Shown here piece after piece: positions 38,471 to 50,400 of a stretch of 64,000 nt of DNA (positions are counted from its first letter, which is position 1; every line of letters starts with the position of its first letter). The notes below the pieces were generated by a model, which was not told the origin of the DNA, made no database searches, and was given only the letters and a program-made list of their open reading frames with translations. The DNA is taken from positions 1 through 64,000 of the forward strand of contig BDSL01000184.1 of the NCBI GenBank assembly GCA_003116995.1, given 5' to 3'. This DNA comes from Yamagishiella unicocca. Taxonomy: Eukaryota; Chlorophyta; Chlorophyceae; Chlamydomonadales; Volvocaceae. The position numbers were made by a program, and so were the translations under genes.

Positions 38471-41400
38471 TGCCGGAGACCGGCGGCTCCCCAGACACTG
38501 GTGCGCCCAGCGAGGTGAGGCCCGTGGAGGTGGGGCGCTGAGATGTACACGCGGACTGGCGGGAGATTGTGTTCATGCGCCTCAGGCTGGCGTTGAAGCG
38601 CTGCAGGAGGGCCTGCGGGATATTGCGGGGGGCGGTGTGTTCCTGTGTGGGGGGGGAGGGGGGGCCGGGGGGAGGTTGGGGGGGAGGTTGGGGGGGTGTT
38701 TAAAAAGGGGGGGAGGTTGGGGGAGGTTGGGGGGGGGGAGAAGACTGGGTTACACAACATAGCAAGGGGGAGGGGAAAGGGAGGAAACCCGTTGTCGGGG
38801 GCGTGGGGGTTTGGACGGGTGTGTGTGGTGGGTGAAGTTGAAGGTGAGGGCGAGAGGGTGAGCATAAGGAGAGCTGGTCGCAGACCCGCTGTGGGTACCG
38901 GACGGTCTTGGGGTATCAGCGCCGGGGGTTGTAGGAGGGCATCGATGGCGGTGCTCGATGAGTAGCGGTGACAAGGTGGAAAGGCAGCCGACGCAGCAGG
39001 CCCCCAATCCCATCCCACCCAGCATTTCCTTATGCCGCGCGGGGTCCTCGTTTCCGTTAGTCCAGCGGAATGGAGTTGCAGCTGAAGTAGATTCCATAGC
39101 CGCCGAAGGCGTCGACATTTGGCCTGCGCCTTTTAGGTTTTCCTCAACCAAGCTCTCCAGCATGCATCCCCGAACGTCTGTTTCTGTCCTAAACGGTTAT
39201 CCTTTCGTACACGGGTTTTCCTTGCAACCCACCCACCGTCGAGTAACCGGTTTCCTTTTCGCAACCCCCCTTGGGGCTTGGGACCGGGTCTTCGCGCCAC
39301 CCCCCCCCGGGAACCCCCCCTCACCCCGCTGGCGTCTGCAGTGCGAGGTACCGTGCCCATAGGGCCCGAGACGACCGCTGTGCCGCCGCTCGTACTCAGA
39401 CCAGGGCCGCTGCTGGCGTTACCGCCGCTGGTGGCGGCGGCGGCGGCGGCAACGCCAACGGTCTGCTGCAGCTCCATCAACCGCCGTTTAGTAAGCTGCC
39501 GGCCGAACCAACCGTCGGCGGCCGCCGAGCTGAAACCGTCGGCCGCCGCCGAGCCAATGCGACGGGTAACGGCGAGGGTGCCGCCGCCGCTGCCGCCGCC
39601 GCCGCCGCCGACACCGCTGGGGTGGTTCTGATAGTTGGCACGGGCGAAGAAGCCGTGGCTTCGGTCCGGGCCAATGTGGGCGGCGTGGCCGTGGCCGTGA
39701 TAGCTGTGGTCCACAGTCACATGGCTTCGGCCGTGGTAGCTGCGCTCAGGGCCGCCGCCGTGCCCCCGATGTGACAGCAGCCGCAGCGGCGGCCCCGGCG
39801 GCCGCCGCAGCGGCGGCGCCGCCGCCGCCGGCGGCGGCGGCGGCGGCGGCGGGGAGAGAGGTCGTCGCAGGTCTCGACAGCGCGAAGGCGCTGAGCCCGG
39901 TGTGAAGGCGGCGGCGTTGCTGAAGGCTCCGGTGTCCCAGGGCACGACGCTCTGCGAGGTGGGTGGCGAGAAGACCCGGGGAGGGCGGCGGGAGGGCGGC
40001 GGGAGAACCGGTTTGATGCTAACACGTGGGTGGGTGCTTTAGGGTGTAACACGTTGGTGCTATAGAAGACGGGTGCTATAGGAAACGGGTGCTATAGAAG
40101 ACGGGTGCTATAGGAAACGGGTGCTATAGAAGACGGGTGCTATAGGAAACGGGTGCTATAGGAAACGGGTGCTATAGGAAACGGGTGCTATAGGAAACGG
40201 GTGCTAAAGAAAACGGGTGCTGTAGAAAACGGGTGCTATAGGAAACGGGTGCTATAGGAAACGGGTGCTATAGAAAACGGGTGCTATAGAAAACGGGTGC
40301 GAAAGGGAACTCGTTCAGTGCGCTTGGCTGGGAGGTGGCGGCGAGGGAACTAGTTGGCACGGCGTAGCAGACCGAGGAGAAGGACTACCGGGAAATGGGT
40401 TTCGGAGCGAGAGACATGTTTGATGAGCGAACAGCATGCCGCAGAGCTCGAGTGACACCTGGCCTCTGGATTTCGAGGAACACCCGTGGACGCCAGAAAA
40501 AACCGTTTAGGACAGACGTTTTGAGATGCATGCTGACCTCTGGGTGGGGTGCGGAGGGGGAGCGGGAGAGGCTGAGAAGGGTGCGCGAACATTTGCCGCA
40601 AAGTGCGCGCGTGTGCCAGGCAGGGGCCCACTGTCGTACCTGCCAGTCAGGGGCGTCCTCGACGGACAGTTGTATCGCCGCAACGTCAAAGGCGCCGGCG
40701 GCGCCGCCGCCGCCACCTCTGCCGTACAGGCCGTGCCGGCCGTCGGCGTCGCCGTCATCACCGCCGCCACCGCGCCTGCCACCGCCGCCGCCGACGCGGG
40801 CTGCCATCATGGCCGCCGTCAGTCCGCGTCCGGCGCCGCCAGCGGCGCCGCCGCCGGCGCCCTCGCTGGCGCTGACTTCAGCCAGGTGGTGGGGTGAGCC
40901 CCGGACGCACGGGTAAGCCAGCGTGCTCTTTGACCGGAGGTGGGTGGGCGCGATGGGCACCCCAGCGGGTGTGTGTTTGGGCAGCAGAGCGTTGGTATCA
41001 ACATCGGTGAAGGTGCTGTAGGTCGTTGTGGTGCTGCCGGCGGCGGCGGCAGCGGCGGCGGCGGCGGCGGCGCCGCCGCCGTCGCCGCCAACGAAGTTGT
41101 CCTGGGTAAAGATGAGTTCGGGGGCTTCCACTGAACGCGCGCTGTTGAGGACCATTTCGGTATTTGGATCACCGGGGCAGGACGAGCTGTCGCTGATTTG
41201 GCCGTCCGCCCTGTACGACATTCGGAAGAGGGGGACTGAGGAGTCGCCCTTGTGGTGGCGCTCATCGTTGTGGTGGTTGTGGTGGTTATTGTTGGTGCCG
41301 TTGTGGCGGTTGTGCTCGTCACGTCGCTCGCCGCACTCGCTGCTGTGGCGGCCGCGTGCGGAGCTGCGGCGGTTGCGCTCGTCATCCTGATGGGTTTGCT

Positions 41401-44400
41401 CGTCCCGGTGGTGGTTGTTCTCGTTATTGCGGTTATTGCGGTTGTGGTGGCGTTCGTACTCAGCCCGCTGGATGCGTTCGTTCTGTTGGCGGTTGTGGTC
41501 GTTGCGCTGGTCGAAGTCCTGTCCTCCGAAGCCCTGGTACCGTTGCTGCTGCTGCTGTTGCTGATGTTGATGAATGTGCTGCTGCTGATGATGATGGTGC
41601 TGCTGCTGCTGGTGGCGAGCAAACTCGAGCTCTTTCAACTCGGACGCCTGCTGCTGGCCGGCCCCAAACGCCTCAAGCGGTCGGTCCAGTGGGTCCATCG
41701 CAGCCCCCGGCGGCGACTGAGGTGCTGACGTGGCACACTCGCCAATCCTGCAGCGCATAGTACCGGTGATAACTTTCGGTGGTGATGGCTGGGAAGTGAG
41801 TGTTCGTTGGTTCCTCCACGTTTCAAATTCGCGGCAATCCCAGTGGTGGTGACGGTAACGGCAGTGGTCACGCGTGAGGGATGTACGGCAAGCGCTACTG
41901 TACGACAGAGCGCCCCCGCCCCACCCCCCGAACGCAGACGCAGATCTCACCTGTCCAGGTTGGATCTCGATGGATCTGGATCAGGATCTCGTTCTTGCGG
42001 CCCCTGTCCGGATCGGCTGAGATCCGGATCTGGCCCCGTGTCCAGAGCCGGCGTGCAACTGGGCGACGCATCAGTGCCTGAGCCGGGGCTGAATGCCCCC
42101 CCTGGAGCGCGTCCGCTCGCATCGGGCGTGCTGTTGCAAAACGGGCCTAGATCCAGATGCTGCGGATCCAGATCCGCAAAGGGGTGAAGAAAGGGGGAGG
42201 GCGCGGCGGTTAGCTCGGGAACGGTTGGTCGGGAGGAGGCCAGCGACCGACACACAGTACGACACACGGTACGACAGACGGCAGCTGGTCGGGTTTGGTT
42301 TAGGGTCGGCCTTCCCTGCTTGAGCTGCAGGGGCCCGGGGGGAGGAGGGGTTGGAGGCGGCGATAAGGCCCATCGAAACACATGGCCCCAGACGCCCCAA
42401 GGTCGAGGTGGTCCCACGACAGCGGAGAGAGGCGCTGAGACAGCCCGAGACGAAAGCGATGTTTAATGCGCTGAGACAGCCCGAGACGAAAGCGATGTTT
42501 AATGCGCTGAGACAGCCCGAGACGAAAGCGATGTTTAATGCGCGAATACGTTCTATCCACTACGTTCGAGTAACAGCTACTAGTACCGGTACGTTCGAGG
42601 CATATCCTAACACTGCGCTTTTGCTGCTCTTGCCTCGTCAGCGACGCTAGGTGGACACGGCGGTGGGACCGACCCATGGGACATTCACACATGCCTAGTT
42701 ACCGGCAGCGGATGTCATGGTGCGGTGCACCTTGGGCGTCTCCGTCCTAAACCCTAAGCACCTACCCGGGGCTCGATCCGGGGACCTTCCGGCAGCATCA
42801 GCAGCGGACCGGCCCTAGCTGGCAGGGAGCCGACCACATAGGTGGCGGAGTCGACTGACGCGAAGGCAGCGCCGCCGCCGCCGCCGCCACCGCCGGCGGC
42901 GGCGGCAGCAGCCGCGTTGCCAGCGGGTATCAGACGTCCGGCGGCGCCGTTGATGTTCGGTACGACGCGGGAGAGGCGTTGGCGGAAGGGGCCGTCAGGG
43001 CCGCGGCCGCCGCCGCCGCCTCCGCCGCCGGCGCCGGCGGTCGACGCCAACGCCATTCGGCTGACGGCATCAGAGGCGGGACGCGGCGGCTGCGAAAGGA
43101 CCAAGGACGTCGGCGCCGCCGGGGAGTTGGGGGTTGGTTGGGTTGGTTGGGTTGGTTGGGGTGGCGGCATCCTGGACGCGCTAAGCATGGCGCGCGAGGC
43201 CGCCAGCAGCGGCGACGGCGCAGATGAGTGAATCGCCAGCGGCGTGGACTGCCACCGGTGTAGCGTGCTGTTGCCGCTGGGGTTGGCGAAGAAGGCGGCG
43301 GCGGCGGTCGCGCCGTTGGGGTAGCTGGCCACCGGCCCAGCACCGCCGGAGCCGTCGGCTGCCGCGGCTGCCGCTACCGCCGCCACCAGGGGATGCCGTC
43401 CGTGGGAGAGGAGCCGGAAACTGTCGGCTGTGTCGTTGTGGCTGTTGCGGCGAAGGTTGGAGAGCGCGTTAAGGCTGCGGGGGGGGGGCACGAAAAGGGG
43501 GCGGCGTGAAAACCGGTGACACGAGGGGGGGGGAAGAGAGCACGGGGGGCGGGGGGGGGGGGGGGCACGAAAAGGGGGCGGCGTGAAAACCGGTGACACG
43601 AGGGGGGGGGAAGAGAGCACGGGGGGCGGGGGGGGGGGAAGCAACGCTGGAATGGCCACGAGGGGGGTTGATCGGACTGCGCAGGGGGGGTGAGGTGATG
43701 TGTTTTAGGGTTTTGCGGAGTTTTAGGGTTTGCCCAGGGGTCTGGTTTCGGCGTGGGTGGGCGGGGTAAGGCGCACGCGTGTGGCCATGCCACCATGCAC
43801 CCCCAACCCCGCCCTCCCTGTTACCCACATTCGGCGACCCGTCCTGCCCCCCGTGCTGCCGTCGTTCCAAGACATGCCCGGCAGCGGCCCGCTCTTTGCG
43901 CCCTGCGCCGCCGCCATCGCCAGCAGCTCGTTCGCCAGCTGCCGGGGGGACATGGCCACCGGTGACGGCGACGGCGGCTGCACGGAGTGCCGCCGAGTCC
44001 ACACCTCACACCCCTCCGGCTGCTCCAGCAGCTCTGGCGGCCACTCGGCTCCGAGCATGGCGACCTGGGGGGGCCGAGAGGGGGACCGGGGGGGGGACCG
44101 GGGAGGGAGCCGGGGGGAACGGGGGGGGACCGGGGTGGGAAGGGCAACATCGGTTGCACGACATGGGTAGGATAGCCCGGGGGGGACACCAGCCTCGCCC
44201 GTGTCCCGCATTCCGCCTCCCATCCTATTACCCCCCCTCTTAACGGCTGTCCTAAATGATGCTTTTCCTCGCAACCCCCCAATTGCCAAGAGGGCAAGGA
44301 AACACGTGCAGCCTCGCCGGCCGGTCGGTCGGTTTTGTCGTACACGTTGCCCTTTGCTGTGTTTCGCCCCCCGCCCGCCCGCCCCCCTCCTCTCTCCCCC

Positions 44401-47400
44401 CGCCCGCCCACCCCCCTCCTCTCCCCCCCGCCCGCCTGCCCACCTGCACACCCAGCCCGAAATCCAGTGCGTCCTCCGGCAGGTGGAACGCCACCGCGAA
44501 GGAGTCGCCCTCCGTGCCCACCTCGTAACCCTTCCAGTGGGTGATGCACTGCGGTAGGGGAGGGAAGGGCGGTGGGGGAGGGGAGGGCAGTAAAAGAACC
44601 GGTAACGTGACGTGGGGAATGGGGGGTGGGGGGTGAAGTGACTGGGCCCCCCGTCACGCGGTCGGGCGCCAGCTACCGCACCCCACGATTTGCGGCTGGG
44701 AGTCTCCAACCCTAGGCGGAACCATTCGGTGCGAGCTGGGGGGTCAGGGCGCTCCTCCCTGGACCCAGCCCCTGCTGGGCCCCACCCCCCACCCGGACCC
44801 CACCCCCCCTGGACCCCCACAACCCGCCCCCCCTGGACCCCAAACCCCGCCCCCCCCCGGGCTCCTCCCCACCTGCCGCATGACCCTGTGGTGTATGTGC
44901 ATCACCTCGTCCATCACATCGCCGGACAGCACCTCCCACAGGGTGGTGGAGCTCTGCGGGGGGGGGGGTCGGGGGGGGGTCAGGGGGAGGCTGGGGGTCA
45001 GGGGGGGTTCGAGGGAAACCCGTGGGGTCAGGGGGGGGGGGGTCAGGGGAAGGTTGGGAGTTAGGGGGCGGGTCAGGGGAAGGTTGGGGGTTAGGGGGGG
45101 GGCTGGGACGAGGGTTGGGGTCTTGGGGAGGGGTGGCTGGTTATGTACCCAGCCGTGCCTGGAAGCGGGTGATAGGGGCCGAAGGGATCAGCCCGACCGC
45201 CAACTGCGGCGCCCGCCGCGGCCGCCGCCGCCGCCACCAGTAGTTACCGTACCCATCAAAACACGACCAACCCACCAACTGCAAACCGCCAACTGACCTG
45301 CACGTCCGTTACCACCAGGGTGGTCATGGGCGACGCGTCCGGCAGCCGCCCGGGGCAGCTGAAGCCGCCGTCGACGCCGTGGCGGAAGCGCCAGATTAGG
45401 CACACCGCGCCAATGGTGGCCAACAGCACCAGGACGGCCACACAGGCGCTGACGGCGGCAGGCAGGGCGGCGTTGCTGCTGTGGTGGCGGGGCGGCGGGA
45501 CGGCGGCGGGGCTGCCGGAGCCCGCCTCCCCCCGAGGAACCCGTACGGCACCGATGGAGTGGCCGTACATGCGGATCAAGATGGCCGGGTATGGGAAGGC
45601 TGAAGGGGGGGGGGGGCCGCGGTGGGGAGGGGGGGCCCGGAACCGCCCGGGGGAGGGGGGTTATAAAGGATACTCCGCGAAAAAACACGGCCGACAAACC
45701 AAGGGCGATGACGATGGAAGGGGGGTGACGGAAGAGAAGCGGTAACTTGACATGGACGGGGGAGGTTGGCGAGGACACGTTCAGGCGATGCAGGGGGAGA
45801 AGGGGAAGTTGATGAAAAAACAACTGATCAGGGAAGAGTGTATTTGGAACGCGCGGGTGGCGGGGTGGGGGTGGCAAGGAGATCCGGTTTGGAGGGGGGG
45901 GCCGAGAAGACCCGGTTACACGACATAGGAAGCGGAGGGTACAGGCGAGACCCGGTTTGGGCGGTAATAGGCAAGAACTCCCCACAGCCCCCCCGGTTTG
46001 GGCGGTAATAGGAAAGAACTCCCCCCAGCCCCCCCGGTTTGGGCGGTAATAGGCAAGAACTCCCCCCAGCCCCCCCGGTTTGGGCGGTAATAGGCAAGAA
46101 CTCCCCCCAGCCCCCCCGGTTTGGGCGGTAATAGGCAAGAACTCCCCCCAGCCCCCCCGGTTTGGGCGGTAATAGGCAAGAACTCCCCCCAGCCCCCCCG
46201 GTTTGGGCGGTAATAGGCAAGAACTCCCCCAGCCCCCCCGGTTTGGGCGGTAATAGGCAAGAACTCCCCCCAGCCCCCCGGTTTGGGCGGTAATAGGCAA
46301 GAACTCCCCCCAGCCCCCCCGGTTTGGGCGGTAATAGGCAAGAACTCCCCCCAGCCCCCCCGGGTTTGGGCGGTAATAGGCAAGAACTCCCCCCAGCCCC
46401 CCCGGTTTGGGCGGTATTAGGTAAGAACTCCCCCCAGCCCCCCCCCCGTTTGGGGAATTTCGAGGAAGACCCGGTTGGGGGGTTCGAGGGAAACCCGTGG
46501 GGGGGGGGGCAAGGTATTGATGCATATCGAGGCCACAGTGAGGGAAAGAAGAAGAGCGGGGTGAACCGCACCGAGAGGAGTCCAGCGGCATCGCTGAAAC
46601 CCTAAAACCCCCTAAAACCCTAAAACCCTAAAACCCCCCTCACCCAGTGATATGCTGACGAACTGCCGCTGCGCCCAAGCCTGCAGGGACACCAGCTCCT
46701 GCGGCTGGGCCTCGGCCAGGATCCGATCCAGGGCACCCGCAGCGCCTGGATCCTGGTTCCGGAGCTGCCGCCGCCCCCGCTCGTCCCCCAACTGCTCGCC
46801 AGACGCGGTGCCCAGGACTCGCCGCCTGGAGGAGCCGGGGGTGCTGCTGCCGCTGCTGCTGCTGCTGCTACTGCTACTGCCGCTGCTGCTACTGCCGCTG
46901 CCTAGGGCCGCCAGCGCCAGCTGGTCCAGCACCGCCCTGCCGCCAGGACGAGGCAGCAATGGAGGGAGGGTGAAATACATCCGCGAATCCACGGCCGACA
47001 AACCAGGGAGGGGCATCAAGGGAGGGGGGGTTGCTGTGCCGCTTAGCATAGCCAGGCATGTGGCGACGTGGGAGGCGGAGGAGGAATGAAATTATGTTAG
47101 TTGGGAGTTAGTTGGGGAGCTGCGTTTCGGGTGGGGGGTTGGAACCTGGGGAGATGACGGTTGGAGGAGAGGTGGCACGGTTGGCGGACAAGCCACCGAA
47201 ACGCAAGAGTCTCGCACGACGGCAAATACGGTCGCAGACGACCGACAACGCTCGAACAGTGTGCGCCTGTACCTGTACTGCGATCCGTACGGCAACTGAA
47301 TGTCGAGGACGGCATTGGGGTGTTCCACGGCCGTGAAGATCGCCTGCGGGTGGGGGTGCGGGGGGTTGCGGGAGGTTTGGGGGGGGGGTTTCGGGTTCTG

Positions 47401-50400
47401 GGTTTTTGTAGCTGGGGGGACGACGCAGGGAAACGAGGAGGAGAGGCTGGGGTGGGGAGCAGACTGTCAACGGCAGGGAGACAGCGAGCGGTTAGCGGTT
47501 AGCGGTTGCACCAGCAACGACCCGCTCGCCCCGGCGGCGGTGGAGAGCCTGCCAAACTCCTACATAGCAGCCGGGGTCGACACCCGACCTCCAGATTTCC
47601 CTTCCCCGACCGAGTTCTCCAGCTTGCATCTTCAAACCTGTGTACCAAAACATCTTCCTAATCGGAGACCTCCTAGCCAGTGACCGACCCATGGGCTTTC
47701 CTCACAAACCCACCGAACCTACCGCCATCCAACCGCAAAAAACCAACCTGACGGCCAACGAACGCACCTGGGCCACCTCCGTTACGTCCCGTGGGTCCAT
47801 CTCCAGCAGCGCCGCCACCTCACCCGCCGTCAGCCCCTCCGACGGCGGCGGCGCCCGCCTCGTGACGTCACTGATGACGCTGGCGGTGCCGTACATGCCG
47901 GGGCCGCAGACTGCGGCGCCGTCGCTGCCGTCATTCGATGGTGACTGCTGGCGGGCCGCCGACTCAGAGGCGTGGTTGCCTGTGCGGCAGTTGCGACAGG
48001 GCAGTTGTGGGGGGACAGTTGTGACAGGGCAGTTGTGGCAGGGCAGTTGTGCGGGGGCAGTTGTGAGGGCGGGGAAGCGAGGGGGGGGGGTGCAAGGAAA
48101 ACCCGTGTACGAAGGGAAAACCGTCTCGAACAGACGTTTCGAGATGCATGCTGGAGAACTGGGTTGAGGAACCCTCCCATCCCCCCTCGCTCCAGCCCCT
48201 CCCATCCCCCCTCGCTCCAGCCCCTCCTCCGCCGTACCTAGGCTGACTGCCAGCTGCGTGATGAGGCCGTACTTCAAATACAGTTGGTACGACACCAGCC
48301 TGCTCACATGGGGCAGCGCACGTGGGGGGGGGGAGGGTTACAGGAAAGGACGTGTGGTGGTGGGGGCAACGGCTCGGGGGGGGGGGCGGGAGATACGAAA
48401 TTGAATGCGTGGAATGCGTGGCTCGTTGTGCCTGATGTCAGGACGAAGAGGCTGCAAGCCCGGCGCCGAGCGTGAGCCCCCTCCCCATATGTGATCCAAA
48501 TACACACCGTAAATTTGGATCCTACCCCTTCCTGCCCCCCGCATGTCGCCCTTGGACGTCCTTCGACCCGCCTTGTACGGCATCAGCGTGTCGGCATCAC
48601 GCCAGCAATTACCCACCCGCCGTACCGCACCGCAAGCGACCCTCTCCGCTCTCCTCCAAATCCCCGGTTTCCTCCCACACCCATCGAAACCCCAACTTCC
48701 CTATGCCGTGTAACCGGGTATACGCTTCCCCCGCCCACCCCGTCAACTTCACCGCCCTCGGTTTGTTGGCCGTGGATTCGCGGATTCTCTTATCAAACCC
48801 ACCCACCCCACCCACGGGTCCACGGGTCCACGGGTCTTCCTAGAAACCCCACCCAAAACGAGGCGCATACTCCCCACCTGACGAACTCCTCTGCCCGGCT
48901 GCGCACCGCCATCTGCACCAGCGACGATGAGGAGGCGGCGGCGGTGGCGGCGGAGGAGGAGGGGAGAGGAAGAGCAGGAAGGGGGGGAGGCGGCCCCTCC
49001 GACAATAGCGATGGCGGCGGCGCCGGCGGCGGGGGCTGCGGCGGCGGCAGTAGCAGCCACGAGTCCTCCGCCTCTCCCACCAGCGGACCCCGGTTGACCA
49101 GCAGCTGCGGCGGCAGGAGCCGTACCTCCTGGAGGTACGACAACGAGGCGCTGTCGTACTGGCCCGCCGTACCGGCGCTGTCCGTTCCGTCGGCCGCGCC
49201 TTTGTGGCGGTTGCTGTCCAGCGCCACCGCCGGGGCCTCCAGGGAGGCCCGACTAACGACCTCAGCGTACGGGCAGAGGGTTTCCGTACAGGTGGTTAGG
49301 TTGGTTGGTGGCGCGGCGCCGGGCGGCAGCTGGACCACATCGCTTCCCGGAAGGGCGGCGGCGCCCAGCACTCCAGGGAGGCCTGCGGGGACGGCGGCGG
49401 CCACAAGCCAAGAGCGTGTACGGCCGTCAGTACGACCGTCCTGGTAGTGTACGGCGTTCAGTACGGCCTGCCACGATAACAAGCCCAAAATAAACACAGC
49501 AGAATCCCCAGCTGGTATCGCCATCGCTCCCTGCTCCGCTCGCCGCCCCCTTCCCCCACGAGCCGGCTAGTTATCGCCCGCTAGGCTGTGTCCTCCGACT
49601 CATAAGCCGTCTAACCGGGTCTTGTTTGTTTGTTTTTATTCGTTTCCTTTCAAACGACCGCTGACAGGCCGCCCCAGTGCCCCAGCATGCGCCCACAACT
49701 GGGTCTCCGAAGACAATGTGCGCCAGCTATCCCAACCATGTCACATAAACGGTTGAAACGGTTTTCATGCCGCCTCCCTCCCTCCCCACGAGCCCGCTCC
49801 CACACACCCCGTGCGGCCTCACCCGTCGCCTCGCCCGCGCCCGCCAGCCGAGTTGCGGCTGGGGCCCAGTCGATCGTGAACAGACAACGACCGGCGGCGA
49901 AGAGGGGGTTGAGGACGCCGCACAGCGGGGCGCCCGTGGCGGCGTCAACCGCACCTCCCGCCGCCAGCAGCTCCGCAGCCGTCACGGGTACGACACTACG
50001 AGAGGCGCCGCCGCCGCCGCCGCCGGCGGGGGTGAATGGCGCGGCGTTGCTGGCGGCGAGGGAGATGTACAGCCGCATCGCGGCGAGTAGCGCGGGACCG
50101 CCTGGGGGCAGCGGGGGGGGGGGGAGGGGGGGACACGAGGGGTGACTGGTGTGTATTTGGTACGCTAGTAAGCGGTCGTTAGTGTGTTACGGGTAGGTGG
50201 TGGCTGGTGTGTATTTGGTATTAGCGGGCTGCAAAGGCGGCAGCGAGGGGCAATGGAGAGAGGGCGGGTGGGGCGGGTGGGGAGGGTGAGGTCCGGCGGG
50301 TCGGCCCACTCACCTAGCAAGGGGGTGAGGTCGTTCGTGTCGAACCACACCCCCTGCGATGACCCACGGGTCTGCGCTAGGGAGGCGTGTATGGCGGCCA

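Larger units (their letters stand above)
37052..44064 (-). other. About 1,240-residue insert within C1 (exons 13-18)
   Basis: C1 sequence stops after VAMLGAEWPPELLEQPEG at the start of exon 13 and resumes with LVLRGLRLRVGLHSG near the end of exon 18. Between them lie six exons of mostly low-complexity sequence: Pro/Asn stretches, an Ala/Gly-rich part, a Gln/His block (HQQQQHHHHQQQHIHQ) followed by an Asn/Arg/His/Asp-rich block, and several poly-Ala and poly-Gly runs. Such loops are common in volvocine proteins, but this size inside a catalytic fold is extreme. All six exons keep phase, which argues that they are coding. Confidence 0.72.

Noticed and set aside
45945..46445. Long minus-strand frames of LPPKPGG / YYRPNRG repeats
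   Set aside because: An intronic minisatellite with no start, no splice support and no flanking domain; the real exons on either side join in phase without it.
45945..46445. CRISPR-like array
   Set aside because: Units are contiguous with no unique spacers; the genome is eukaryotic.
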